A DNA stretch of 64,000 bases from Mesorhizobium sp. B2-1-8 (GTDB lineage: Bacteria; Pseudomonadota; Alphaproteobacteria; Rhizobiales; Rhizobiaceae). Shown piece by piece: positions 10,041-17,651 of this stretch. Position 1 is the stretch's first letter. Each line of letters begins with the position of its first letter. The translations under genes were made by a program, and so were the position numbers. Where the stretch lies: the NCBI RefSeq assembly GCF_006442545.2, contig NZ_CP083953.1, forward strand, positions 1 to 64,000, read 5' to 3'. Below the pieces are notes generated by a model, which worked only from the letters and a program-made list of their open reading frames with translations, had not been told where the DNA came from and searched no databases.

Positions 10041-10847
10041 ATGAGTTCGCGAGCGCCGGTTTCGGCTGATGATCTTCTTTCCGGACTGAAGGGGCAGCGA
10101 GTACTGGTTACCGCCGGTGCGGGGGGGATCGGTTTCGCCATAGCCGAGACCTTGTCCCGGCTGGGTGCTCGGATCGCCATCTGTGATGTCTCTGACGAAG
10201 CGCTCGTGACGGCCTCCAGGAAGCTCGACCCTGAAGTAGCTGAGCTGGCTGACGTCTCGAGCGAGCAGGACGTTGATCGGCTCTTCACTGCGGTCTCAGG
10301 CAAATTCGGGGGCCTGGATGCGCTAATCAACAATGCCGGCGTCGCAGGACCTACGGGAGCGGTGGAGGATATTAATCTGGACGACTGGCGGCGTTGCCTG
10401 GAGATTGGCCTTACCGGACAGTTCCTCTGCGCGCGGCGGGCCGTACCAATGCTGAAGGCAGCTGGCGGAGGCTCGATCGTCTCCATGTCTTCCGCGGCAG
10501 GTCGTCACGGCTATGCGTACCGCACGCCCTATTCCGCTGCCAAGTTCGGCGTCATCGGCTTCACTCAGAGCCTGGCTAAGGAACTCGGCCAGAGCGGCAT
10601 CCGGGTCAACGCAATCCTGCCGGGAATAATCGAGGGGCCGCGCATCGAGAGCGTCATCTCGGCGCGAGCACAGCAGCTAGGCATCAGCCATGAGGAGATG
10701 ACTGGCCACTACCTGAAGAACATCTCGCTGCGCCGCATGACCAGCCCTTACGATGTGGCGACAGTGGTCGCTTTCCTCCTTTCGGACGCCGGGCACAACA
10801 TTTCCGGTCAGTCGCTCGGCGTCGACGGTAATGTTGAGACGCTCTAG
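10041..10847 (+). CDS. Short-chain dehydrogenase/reductase (SDR)
   Basis: Classical SDR of 268 residues that interconverts a hydroxyl and a keto group with NAD(P). It has the Rossmann motif TAGAGGIGFA near 22-31, NNAGVAG near 96-102, the catalytic Ser of SMSSAAG (about 150) and YSAAKFG (about 163-169), and the C-terminal SGQSLGVDG. The start is placed at the ATG at 10041 after GGGAGCAAGGT; an upstream in-frame ATG at 9999 lacks a site. Because the next gene, a 3-hydroxyacyl-CoA dehydrogenase, is broken and the gene after it cleaves beta-keto acids, this SDR may be the enzyme that supplies the keto acid. That last point is inference. Confidence 0.88.
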   Translation: MSSRAPVSADDLLSGLKGQRVLVTAGAGGIGFAIAETLSRLGARIAICDVSDEALVTASRKLDPEVAELADVSSEQDVDRLFTAVSGKFGGLDALINNAGVAGPTGAVEDINLDDWRRCLEIGLTGQFLCARRAVPMLKAAGGGSIVSMSSAAGRHGYAYRTPYSAAKFGVIGFTQSLAKELGQSGIRVNAILPGIIEGPRIESVISARAQQLGISHEEMTGHYLKNISLRRMTSPYDVATVVAFLLSDAGHNISGQSLGVDGNVETL

Positions 10848-10859
10848 AAGGTCGTCATC

Positions 10860-11234
10860 ATGGTAAGAATAGCGATCATCGGAAATGGGCCGTGGTGCGA
10901 GCATGGGCGATCAGTTTCGCCCGTGCCGGGCACCACATCCGGATGTGGGACAGACGGCGGCCACGGAAGGCGCGCGGGATTATATTGGAGTTCAACGACC
11001 TCGCTGGAAACGACCCGTTACGCGGCCCCTGGTCGAGCCAGGTGCTCGCCCGTATCGTCGCCGGCTTCCAATCTAGTTCAGGACACGCCGGAGAAGCGGG
11101 ATGACAAGTGGAAGGTGTTTTTAAAGATCTATGAACTGGCTCGCCCGGGCGCCGTGATCGCCAGTTCCACCTCGGCGCTTCTGCCCGCTGATGGCGCTTG
11201 CCGCCCACAAGACAAAATCCCCGGAGGAGTTTGA
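10860..11234 (+). pseudogene. Broken 3-hydroxyacyl-CoA dehydrogenase / L-carnitine dehydrogenase-like gene
   Basis: Only the N-terminal Rossmann part remains and it is spread over shifted frames. The first frame reads MVRIAIIGNG, the start of the NAD fold. A second frame from about 10892 continues with RAWAISFARAGHHIRMWD and FNDLAGNDPLRGPW. The first frame then resumes near 11075 with VQDTPEKRDDKWKVF and ends with AVIASSTSALLPADGA, a family block. At least two small indels are needed to join these, and the C-terminal domain is missing, so no working enzyme is expected. In other bacteria such dehydrogenases sit beside beta-keto acid cleavage enzymes in carnitine breakdown, which fits the intact neighbour downstream. 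Confidence 0.8.
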
Positions 11235-11235
11235 A

Positions 11236-12198
11236 ATGAGTGAAACCAACCGCAAGTCGAGCGGATTTGTCGCCAAGGGTAAAGTCATTATCGCCTGCGC
11301 GGTAACGGGGGCGATCCACACGCCGACCATGTCGCCCTACCTGCCGATCACGCCCGACCAGATCGCCGCGGAGGCAATAGCGGCTGCAAGCGCGGGTGCC
11401 GCGATCCTCCACTTGCACGCGCGCGATCCCGAAACTGGCAAGCCCGACCAGACGCCGGAGGCGTTCGCAAAATTCCTACCGCTCATCAAGCAGGACACCA
11501 GTTCCGCGATCAACATCACCACCGGCGGCAGCCCCTACATGAAGGTCGAGGAGCGCGTGCGGCCCGCCGCCCAGTTCAAGCCCGAAGTCGCCTCGCTGAA
11601 CATGGGTTCGATCAACTTTGGGCTCTACCACCTCGCCGACAAATACGAGACCTTCAAGTTCGACTGGGAAAAGCCACATCTGGAAGCAACGCGCGACCTC
11701 GTCTTCCGCAACTCGTTCAGGGACATCGAGTACATTCTAGCGACTTGCTACGACAATGGCACACGCTTCGAGTTTGAGTGCTACGACATCGCCCATCTCT
11801 ACAACCTTTCCCACTTCGCCGACCGCGGGTTGGTGAAGCCGCCGTTCTTCGTGCAGTCGGTGTTCGGGCTGCTCGGCGGCATCGGCACGCATCCGGAAGA
11901 CGTGGCGCATATGAAGCGTACCGCCGACCGGCTGTTCGGCGACCAGTTCCGCTGGTCGGTGCTCGGCGCCGGCGCCAGCCAGTTGCGCATCGCCGCGCAG
12001 TCGGCAGCGCTTGGCGGCAACATCCGAGTCGGGCTGGAGGACAGTCTGTGGGCCGGCAAGGGCCGGCTGGCAACGTCGAACGCCGAACAGGTGATGCTGG
12101 CCCGCAAAATCATCGAGGGGCTCGGCATGGAGGTGGCGACGCCCGACGAGACGCGCCAGATTCTTCAGCTGAAAGGCGGCGATCAGGTGGCTTTCTGA
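11236..12198 (+). CDS. Beta-keto acid cleavage enzyme (BKACE, DUF849)
   Basis: Zinc enzyme of the 3-keto-5-aminohexanoate cleavage family. It condenses a beta-keto acid with acetyl-CoA and splits it into a CoA ester and a new acid or amine. The 320-residue protein shows CAVTGAIHTPTMSPYLP near 22-38, the metal-binding HLHARDP (about 58-64), the FECYD glutamate segment, and the late GLEDSLW block. The ATG at 11236 has GGAGG 8 bases upstream. Known members act on 3-keto-5-aminohexanoate or on dehydrocarnitine; the specificity here cannot be told by eye. It is the last intact gene of the oxidation cluster, and no functional dehydrogenase of the usual partner type remains beside it. Confidence 0.9.
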   Translation: MSETNRKSSGFVAKGKVIIACAVTGAIHTPTMSPYLPITPDQIAAEAIAAASAGAAILHLHARDPETGKPDQTPEAFAKFLPLIKQDTSSAINITTGGSPYMKVEERVRPAAQFKPEVASLNMGSINFGLYHLADKYETFKFDWEKPHLEATRDLVFRNSFRDIEYILATCYDNGTRFEFECYDIAHLYNLSHFADRGLVKPPFFVQSVFGLLGGIGTHPEDVAHMKRTADRLFGDQFRWSVLGAGASQLRIAAQSAALGGNIRVGLEDSLWAGKGRLATSNAEQVMLARKIIEGLGMEVATPDETRQILQLKGGDQVAF

Positions 12199-12295
12199 TG
12201 AGCATTGGGGCCGGAACAAGATTTGCTTTCCCAGACACGCTAAGGTCGAACGAAGCACGAACATCTGTTTGTCCCCTGGAAACGCCCAGCCTGGC

Positions 12296-12385
12296 GCCAG
12301 TGTCGATACGTTTGCCGAGAAGCTTGGTCGCCATCGCTCGACGATTTTCGGCAGGATGGCGCGCAACAAGTTCGAAGATCGGGGC
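12296..12385 (+). mobile_element. IS30-family transposase remnant (helix-turn-helix fragment)
   Basis: The + strand reads VDTFAEKLGRHRSTIFGRM followed by ARNKFED, which matches the N-terminal helix-turn-helix of IS30 transposases. No start, catalytic domain or terminal inverted repeats survive. The whole gap 12199-12644 otherwise holds no convincing gene. The remnant lies at the border between the catabolic cluster and the accessory genes, which makes it a candidate scar of an old insertion or rearrangement. Confidence 0.6.
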
Positions 12386-12644
12386 TTTCAACCTAGCGAC
12401 GTTGAGCTTGCACTCTTAAGCCGTTGATTTATCTACAGAACAGACAGTTCCATAAGATAGATTCTGCGACTTTCTGTTGTAGGCGCAAAGTAAGTCAGAC
12501 TATCCAAGCTCGGATGTAAGCCCATACGTGACCGCCGAGGCGCTCGTAGAAGAGCACGCGGATGACGCAAGTCGTAATAACCAATCTGACGATGGAAACG
12601 ACGACGAGAACAGCGACGAATAGGACGGTCGTGTCTCGTCGGGC

Positions 12645-13106
12645 CTAGTTCCGGGGCAGTTTGTGGATTTCCAGCCGGACCGGCCCGCCACGATCGCAAC
12701 TCGTGCAGAGAAGCGCTCGCTCAACCGTGCTGAATAGCGCGTCCTTGCCGTATCGGCGGATCAGCGCCGCCGCCTTCACCTCGGCGTGATGGGAGCAATT
12801 CTTGCACCACGCCCGCAGCTTGTGCCATTCGCGCAGATCCCCGAGCGCGACGTCGAGACCGGCGTGAATGCTGCCATCGATAATCGTCTGTGGCGGGATT
12901 TTCACATCGCCAGGCGTGATGATCTTTTCCATGACGTGGCGGCTGTTGAAGTGGATTAGCAGCATGCCCGGCCGGCGCCGGATCGCTGCCTGCCAAGCCG
13001 CCTGGCTGACCATCGCGTCCGGCGATCGAGATATTGTTTCGAGGTGGGTCTTTTCCTCTCGGTCCCATACCTCGATGCGGAAATTGTCTTCGGCCGTGTC
13101 TGCCAT
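12645..13106 (-). CDS. Hypothetical protein with C-terminal zinc-ribbon-like cysteines
   Basis: A 153-residue protein I do not recognise. The N-terminal half resembles small rhizobial accessory proteins (FRIEVWDREEKTHLETIS, then an IPPQTIIDGSIHAG segment). The C-terminal part has two CxxC pairs (WCKNCS near 106-111 and LCTSCDRGG near 136-144), so a metal-binding ribbon is likely. Its ATG touches the stop of the next gene upstream on the same strand (TGA then ATG), so the two are co-translated. The function is unknown; nucleic-acid binding is possible because of the ribbon. Confidence 0.65.
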   Translation of the reverse strand: MADTAEDNFRIEVWDREEKTHLETISRSPDAMVSQAAWQAAIRRRPGMLLIHFNSRHVMEKIITPGDVKIPPQTIIDGSIHAGLDVALGDLREWHKLRAWCKNCSHHAEVKAAALIRRYGKDALFSTVERALLCTSCDRGGPVRLEIHKLPRN

Positions 13107-13316
13107 TCAGGATCGCGCCCTATGCCCTCCGCGAGAGAAGCCGTTGGAAATTGCCACGCGCGACAGCGCGAGCTCACGTTCGAGTTCCACGTTCCTGGCC
13201 AGAACATTCTGCAGCGCAATCACGGGATCACCGCCGGCCGCAGCGATGGCCTGCTGCGCCGCCATTTCAAATTCCGACATAGCTTCGCCACTCGGCGCGT
13301 TCTGGCGCTTTCGCAT
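13107..13316 (-). CDS. Small hypothetical protein
   Basis: A 69-residue protein, Ala/Glu-rich and mostly helical (FEMAAQQAIAAAGGDP, then VLARNVELERELALSRVA), with a basic tail. A shorter start at the internal Met 13 is possible. It is directly followed by the zinc-ribbon protein with no gap, and is transcribed away from the LexA-type site at 13391. No family assignment is possible from sequence alone. Confidence 0.55.
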   Translation of the reverse strand: MRKRQNAPSGEAMSEFEMAAQQAIAAAGGDPVIALQNVLARNVELERELALSRVAISNGFSRGGHRARS

Positions 13317-13390
13317 AGCCTTTCCTGCTCAGATCGCCTTGAGGAATAAGGAACATATTCCTGGTCGGTCAAGAGGCTCTTGACAATTTT

Positions 13391-13405
13391 GTTCCTATTT
13401 TGTTC
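13391..13405 (+). promoter_or_regulatory. LexA (SOS) box of alphaproteobacterial type
   Basis: GTTCCTATTTTGTTC is an exact GTTC-N7-GTTC direct repeat, the known LexA site form in alphaproteobacteria. It starts 6 bases after a TTGACA (13380-13385), so LexA would cover a promoter. It lies between two divergent gene sets (13316 leftwards and 13416 rightwards); the ATG at 13416 is only 10 bases away. A DNA ligase gene is 1 kb further on. The match is seen in sequence; repression by LexA is inferred. Confidence 0.6.
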
Positions 13406-13415
13406 ACTGTCGCTC

Positions 13416-13592
13416 ATGGCCGACGAAGTCAGATTGCCCGAGCCCGATTACGCCACTCCGGCGGGAGTACAGCACCAGGCTTGCGAGCACGGCGGATGCA
13501 CCAAGGATGCGGGATGGGGCTTTGCCAAGCCGAAGCATGCCCCGGACTGGTTCTGCTTTGAGCATGGGGACGAAGGAGAGAAATTCCTTTAA
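13416..13592 (+). CDS. Small Cys/His-rich hypothetical protein
   Basis: A 58-residue protein with clustered cysteines and histidines (HQACEHGGCTKDAGWGF, then DWFCFEHGDEGEKF), which suggests one bound zinc. No ribosome site is visible before the ATG and the putative promoter lies very close, so a leaderless or very short-leader message is possible. An upstream in-frame TTG at 13380 would overlap the promoter element and is less likely. It is the first of three co-directional small genes. Function is unknown; it may be SOS-controlled. Confidence 0.6.
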   Translation: MADEVRLPEPDYATPAGVQHQACEHGGCTKDAGWGFAKPKHAPDWFCFEHGDEGEKFL

Positions 13593-13602
13593 GGAACAAG
13601 CG

Positions 13603-13896
13603 ATGTCTCGTGATCAATTCGTGCATGAACTGGAAAGCGCCGCCGATCAGATCGCAGACGCTTCGCGAGCCGATTTGCAAGTAATGCTACGGAGAGCCGC
13701 GCTACTGCTCAGAAACGTCGGCGGGCTCAGTCTCGACCCCCGGACCGACGAGGTACTGAGCGGCCTAGCTGCTGAGATGGGTAAGGCGAAGCTGGATCTG
13801 GTGGATACGATCATCGCCGAGTGGCTGGTGGCTAATGCCTATCTGCCGGTGCCGCACCAGTTGGACGAAGAGAGCACGGTGGACGGCAACGCATGA
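13603..13896 (+). CDS. Hypothetical protein
   Basis: A 97-residue mostly helical acidic protein of unknown function, with no signal peptide or membrane segment. The ATG at 13603 follows AAGGA with good spacing; a longer in-frame reading from 13507 overlaps the previous gene. Its stop overlaps the next start as ATGA, so it is co-translated with the following gene. The setting suggests a small accessory operon downstream of the LexA-type site. Confidence 0.6.
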   Translation: MSRDQFVHELESAADQIADASRADLQVMLRRAALLLRNVGGLSLDPRTDEVLSGLAAEMGKAKLDLVDTIIAEWLVANAYLPVPHQLDEESTVDGNA

Positions 13897-14138
13897 TTAA
13901 TGCACCAAGGCACGATTGCGAGTACGCCGATCGCGAGGTCGATTGTCAGGAGGCGATGGAGCCCGGCTTTCAAGCCATCGTCGACTGCATGCTTGAGGTA
14001 GGCTGGACGCGTGGCGAGGTGATGCGCGCGCTGCGCCGGCTGATCGCGGCCGACAACATGACCCAGAAAGAGAATGCGAAGGTCGAGGCAGAGTTGGCGA
14101 TTGCCAGAGCAATGATCCGGGCGGGCAAGTCGCTCTAG
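13893..14138 (+). CDS. Hypothetical protein
   Basis: An 81-residue protein of unknown function. The middle has a helix-turn-helix-like stretch (VGWTRGEVMRALRRLIAADN, about residues 36-55), so DNA binding is possible but not shown. It overlaps the preceding gene by four bases (ATGA) and runs towards the DNA ligase gene on the other strand, leaving 15 bases between their ends. Confidence 0.6.
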   Translation: MINAPRHDCEYADREVDCQEAMEPGFQAIVDCMLEVGWTRGEVMRALRRLIAADNMTQKENAKVEAELAIARAMIRAGKSL

Positions 14139-14153
14139 ATGCTGACCGTGGCT

Positions 14154-15014
14154 TCAACTTTCTTCGCGGAAATCCTGCAGCGAAGCGTGACGCAAGTCCT
14201 CTTCGCCGCGCAAATGCTTTACGCGGCCGATGATACCCGGCTTTACCCATTGCGTTGCCGGCCGCTTCATGCCCTTCGGCGCCGGCCCAGCATGCTCCTG
14301 AACGCGCTTCCATAAGCGCTCGCGGATTGCCCGGCTCGAATTGATGAAGGCTGAGCCGACATACTGTCCCGTCTTGCGATCGGCCATCAGCGCGAACGCC
14401 GGCTTGCCTGGCTCTCGTTCGACGCCTAGCAGCTCGTATTCCTCGACCGTATAGCATTTCGCCTTCAGCCAGTTCGTTGATTGGCCGCTGCGATATTTGC
14501 TGTCCCTGCGCTTCGAGACCGTGCCTTCCATGCCGGCCTCGTCGATCAGGTGGAAGATAGCGCTGGCCTCCCCTGGTAGCGCCTGGCTGAATTGGATGCG
14601 CTGCCCCTCGGGGATCATCTCGGAAAGGATTTCGCGACGGTCTTCCAGCGGCATGTCGCGCAGATCGTGGCCGTTGACGTGCAGGAGATCGAAGGCGACG
14701 AAATAGAGGTCATGTTGCCGGCGGGTGATTGCCTTGCGCAGAGCGCCGAAGTCAGACAGCCCGGCATCGTCCAGCACGATGATCTCGCCGTCGATGATGG
14801 CGCTTTCCACCTCAAGCTCGTCGGCCGCCTTGGCGAGGTCGCGGTATTTCGCCGTCCAGTCGAGACCGCGCCGCGTGAAGATGCGCACGCCGCCCACGTC
14901 CTTGATCATCTGCGATCGGTAGCCGTCGAACTTGACCTCGTGAATCCAGCCGTCGCCCTCGGGAGGCTTCTCAACCAAGGTCGGCATCAGCGGCTCAATG
15001 AACTTCAAACGCAT
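14154..15014 (-). CDS. ATP-dependent DNA ligase (LigD ligase-domain type)
   Basis: Seals DNA nicks using ATP. The 286-residue protein contains only the adenylation and OB-fold domains of LigD. The AMP-accepting lysine is in EVKFDGYR (about 26-33), followed by FTRRGLDW, DGEIIVLD (motif III region), EGTVSKR (motif IV) and the motif V lysine in WLKAKC. The polymerase and phosphoesterase domains of full LigD are missing, and no Ku gene is in the window. Plasmid-borne stand-alone ligases of this kind are common in rhizobia and may assist NHEJ or repair of transferred DNA. The promoter region (15015-15099) has a GTTCCGGAAC palindrome. Confidence 0.88.
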   Translation of the reverse strand: MRLKFIEPLMPTLVEKPPEGDGWIHEVKFDGYRSQMIKDVGGVRIFTRRGLDWTAKYRDLAKAADELEVESAIIDGEIIVLDDAGLSDFGALRKAITRRQHDLYFVAFDLLHVNGHDLRDMPLEDRREILSEMIPEGQRIQFSQALPGEASAIFHLIDEAGMEGTVSKRRDSKYRSGQSTNWLKAKCYTVEEYELLGVEREPGKPAFALMADRKTGQYVGSAFINSSRAIRERLWKRVQEHAGPAPKGMKRPATQWVKPGIIGRVKHLRGEEDLRHASLQDFREES

Positions 15015-15099
15015 GCACTGGACTCGTGGAACGGCGATTCAATCAGCTTTAGCTAAAATAGTTCCGGAACATTTAGCATGGCCGGATGTTGCAGCCCGC

Positions 15100-15342
15100 A
15101 TGACGAAGCTATCTGACCTTGGCCCCCCGATTCCTGGCAAACTGCATGAAGGGCGGCAGATCGACGAGCACCTTCACTTCTACAACTGCCCTGCATGTGG
15201 CCAGCCGGTCGACCAACGCGATCTGCGCCAAGTCTTCTGGCATGAGCGGCCTGGTCATGAGCCGCTTGAACCGGAACCCGAGGCCAAGATCCTCAAATTC
15301 CCAAAGCGACGGCCGAGCAATAGAAAAGCCGGCTCGAGCTAG
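15100..15342 (+). CDS. Small zinc-ribbon hypothetical protein
   Basis: An 80-residue protein whose core is HFYNCPACGQPVDQRDLRQV, followed by WHERPGH, a probable zinc site made from the CxxC pair and downstream histidines. The tail is basic (KFPKRRPSNRKAG). The start is set at the ATG at 15100. A longer reading from 14998 would run back into the divergent ligase gene and adds no recognisable sequence. No ribosome site is obvious for either start. Function is unknown. Confidence 0.55.
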   Translation: MTKLSDLGPPIPGKLHEGRQIDEHLHFYNCPACGQPVDQRDLRQVFWHERPGHEPLEPEPEAKILKFPKRRPSNRKAGSS

Positions 15343-15440
15343 CGGCCCCTTCCTTCGTTCGCATGTTTCGCTGATGTTGCTGAGGCGCATACATTCAGCC
15401 ACCCCGTTGAATGGAGGGCGCTGAACAGAAGGAAGGCGTC

Positions 15441-15659
15441 ATGCTCCGGACTGACAATCGCGCGGCACTGAGGCTTTCAGATTTTGCCAGTCCTAGCGAT
15501 GCGGCAGATGCTGCAATCGAGCTCTATGGGCCGGAAGCGCAGACAGCAGCGGCCTATTGTGCAATGGAAGCACACTTCGCCGGGCGACTGGCCGATTTCA
15601 ATTTGTGGTGTGCGGTCTTCCAAGACCTCTCCATCGCCAAAATCCCCAAAATCCATTGA
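15441..15659 (+). CDS. Small hypothetical protein, paralogue of the protein at 35676-35957
   Basis: A 72-residue protein preceded by a strong AGAAGGAAGG site. It shares a pattern with the protein encoded at 35676-35957: F-x-SPS-x-A-x-DAA, then LYG, then an alanine-rich helix, AG, DF, W and VF. The conserved stretches here are FASPSDAADAAIELYGPEAQ and RLADFNLWCAVFQDL. The two copies have diverged well beyond a recent duplication. No function is known. They are probably helical partner or regulatory proteins belonging to this element. Confidence 0.6.
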   Translation: MLRTDNRAALRLSDFASPSDAADAAIELYGPEAQTAAAYCAMEAHFAGRLADFNLWCAVFQDLSIAKIPKIH

Positions 15660-15769
15660 CGCGCTTCGCGACAACGGCGGATGGTTTGGTTGCGCTGACT
15701 TGGCCATGTACGCACTCTTCTGGACTCTAGGCAGAAACAATCGCATCCTCCCTCGGGGAGCGAGGGGGC

Positions 15770-16600
15770 GTGGACAAATACCGATACGGCAATCGTTCTG
15801 ACCAATGGCGCAAGCGCGCCGGTGCCAGGCGCTCGCGCGCACGCAGATGGGCGAGCGTCCCGCAGCGCCTGATCGTTGTCACGGTCACTGCGGCCGGCGC
15901 ATTGGCCGCTCAAGCCTTCCTGCAGCACAGCGACCGTTTGCCGGAGCTCAACCTGTCGAACTTGCTCGAGCCGAAGCCGGAACCGATCGCTGGCGTGGCA
16001 TCCGTCATCGACGGCGACACAGTCGAAATCCATGGCCAGCGTATCCGCTTCAATGGAATCGACGCGCCCGAGAGCCGGCAGTATTGCGATGATGCCAAGG
16101 GCTTCGAATATCCGTGTGGCCGGCGATCGGCCGAAGCGCTCGACACCTTCCTGGCTGCCTCGAGGCCGGTGCAATGCAGCTTCGTCGATTGGGACCGCTA
16201 TCACCGCTTTGTCGGCAACTGCCGGCGCGCTGATGGCGCCAGCGTCGCCGCCTGGATGGTCGAGCACGGCCAGGCCCTGGATTGGCCGCGCTACAGCCAT
16301 GGCGCCTACGCCACTGAACAGGCGAAGGCGGAAGCGGCAAAGGTCGGTCTGTGGGTCGGCAAATTCGAAGCGCCATGGGACTGGCGTGCGTCGCATGCCG
16401 GCGCCGCGGCGCCGGCGAGCCAGCCGCTCGGCATCGTCAGCCGCAAGCTGGTCGCGCAGAGCGGCTATTCGTGCGAACCGCGGCGGACGTGCAAGCAAAT
16501 TGGCTCGTGTGATGAGGCCCAATGGTATCTGCACAACTGCTCGTGGGGCGGGAAGCTGGATCGGGACAGCGACGGCGTGGCGTGTGAGACGCTGTGCTGA
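15770..16600 (+). CDS. Thermonuclease-family (SNase) protein with Excalibur domain
   Basis: A secreted or membrane-anchored nuclease-like protein of 276 residues. A basic N-terminus is followed by one hydrophobic segment (about 33-50). The SNase domain (about 72-200) keeps the catalytic pattern: VIDGDTV, an arginine in RIRF, GIDAPES with the Asp and Glu, and DRYHRFVG with the arginine. The C-terminus is an Excalibur calcium-binding motif (DRDSDGVACE, cysteines nearby). The start is a GTG at 15770 after GGGGAGCGAGGGGG. It is the only one of the four SNase-like proteins in the window whose active site looks intact. Confidence 0.85.
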   Translation: MDKYRYGNRSDQWRKRAGARRSRARRWASVPQRLIVVTVTAAGALAAQAFLQHSDRLPELNLSNLLEPKPEPIAGVASVIDGDTVEIHGQRIRFNGIDAPESRQYCDDAKGFEYPCGRRSAEALDTFLAASRPVQCSFVDWDRYHRFVGNCRRADGASVAAWMVEHGQALDWPRYSHGAYATEQAKAEAAKVGLWVGKFEAPWDWRASHAGAAAPASQPLGIVSRKLVAQSGYSCEPRRTCKQIGSCDEAQWYLHNCSWGGKLDRDSDGVACETLC

Positions 16601-16634
16601 GTGGAATCGAACAGGCCGGAGCGCGAGGCGCGAA

Positions 16635-17306
16635 ATGTGGCTGCTTCTGAAAGCTGACACAGCGGATCGACGTGATTGGCTGGATCTGTTTCCGGCCCCA
16701 TTCGACCCATCGGTTGAAGTGCTCAGCCAAGATGGGCAGGAGTACTTTGTTTTGAAGGCGGCCCAATTGAGCGCTGTTTCAACCCCGCGTGAAGCCTATG
16801 ACGCCGGTAAGTTGGCCGTCAGGGAAATGAATGCGATCGTCGCCGGAATTATCGGCCAATCGCATGTTGATGTGATTGGTACGGTCCGTTCGTTCGAGGG
16901 CCGGCTATTGGTAGATTTCATTATGGAGTTGGAGACAGCGCACTTTAGGTTTGGTAGGGGCGTGGCCAAATTTCAAATCCTCGACCAGAATGGTCAAATT
17001 GTCATCGACAATCCGGCACCTTCGGTTGCGCAAAGAAGATTCAACTCCGCTGCTGGCAAGCCGATTCTTGCTGAAGCTTTGAGCTATTCAGTGGGAGAGC
17101 CAGATTGGTTCGACCTTTACAAAGCGTGCGAATGTCTCCTGGCCGCCGGCGTCAAACTCGATAGAGAGATGAAGGAGGTCAAACAAACCGCCAACGTATA
17201 TCGGCATCGCCCTAGCGGCAGCATCCGGCCGCCCGCCAGCCCACCCACACTCCTTGAGGCGGCGAGACGAACGAGAGCCTGTATAAGTCGAGAACTAGAC
17301 CGCTAG
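16635..17306 (+). CDS. Hypothetical protein
   Basis: A 223-residue soluble protein that I cannot assign. It starts WLLLKADTADRRDWLDLF and contains a beta-rich middle (GTVRSFEGRLLVDFIMEL) and a basic C-terminal tail. The ATG at 16635 is weakly supported (only a GAGGCG upstream). It lies 34 bases after the thermonuclease and 9 bases before the next gene, so it may be co-transcribed with both. Lower GC and less regular codon use than the neighbours hint at separate origin. Confidence 0.5.
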   Translation: MWLLLKADTADRRDWLDLFPAPFDPSVEVLSQDGQEYFVLKAAQLSAVSTPREAYDAGKLAVREMNAIVAGIIGQSHVDVIGTVRSFEGRLLVDFIMELETAHFRFGRGVAKFQILDQNGQIVIDNPAPSVAQRRFNSAAGKPILAEALSYSVGEPDWFDLYKACECLLAAGVKLDREMKEVKQTANVYRHRPSGSIRPPASPPTLLEAARRTRACISRELDR

Positions 17307-17315
17307 GGGGACGGC

Positions 17316-17613
17316 GTGATCTTCGTGCACCGATGGAATGGCGAATATTTTGGATGGCTCTACGAGGGCGCTCTTTACAGCAAAGACGGCCGCCACGTTG
17401 GCTTTCGGCGACGGGATCAAATTGTCAGTGTCAAAGGCAAATACCTCGGCGAGGTACGCAACCATCGTCTTCTTACGCAGACAGCCAAGGTCGGCAATCA
17501 AACAGTCGGCGGCGTCCCAATGATCCGGATGGTCGGAACAACTGTAAATGGACGAAGTGCCCTTCGATTTGCCAGGCGGCTACGAGGAATTCCCGCTGCC
17601 GGAATCAGTCTGA
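17316..17613 (+). pseudogene. Four-fold beta-flower-like protein, probable frameshift
   Basis: The GTG at 17316 opens a reading of WNGEYFGWLYEGALYS, DGRHVGFRRRDQI and GKYLGEVRNHRLL. This is the repetitive pattern of small rhizobial beta-flower proteins. After about position 17540 this frame loses the pattern, while the +1 frame at 17548-17613 reads MDEVPFDLPGGYEEFPLPES then stops, which looks like the usual acidic end of this family. One lost or gained base near 17540 would join them. Without the shift the reading would run on through the next gene to 17906, which is unlikely. Confidence 0.55.
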
Positions 17614-17651
17614 CGCTCAATTGCCGCCGCTTTAGGGAGGGGAGAGGGGAA

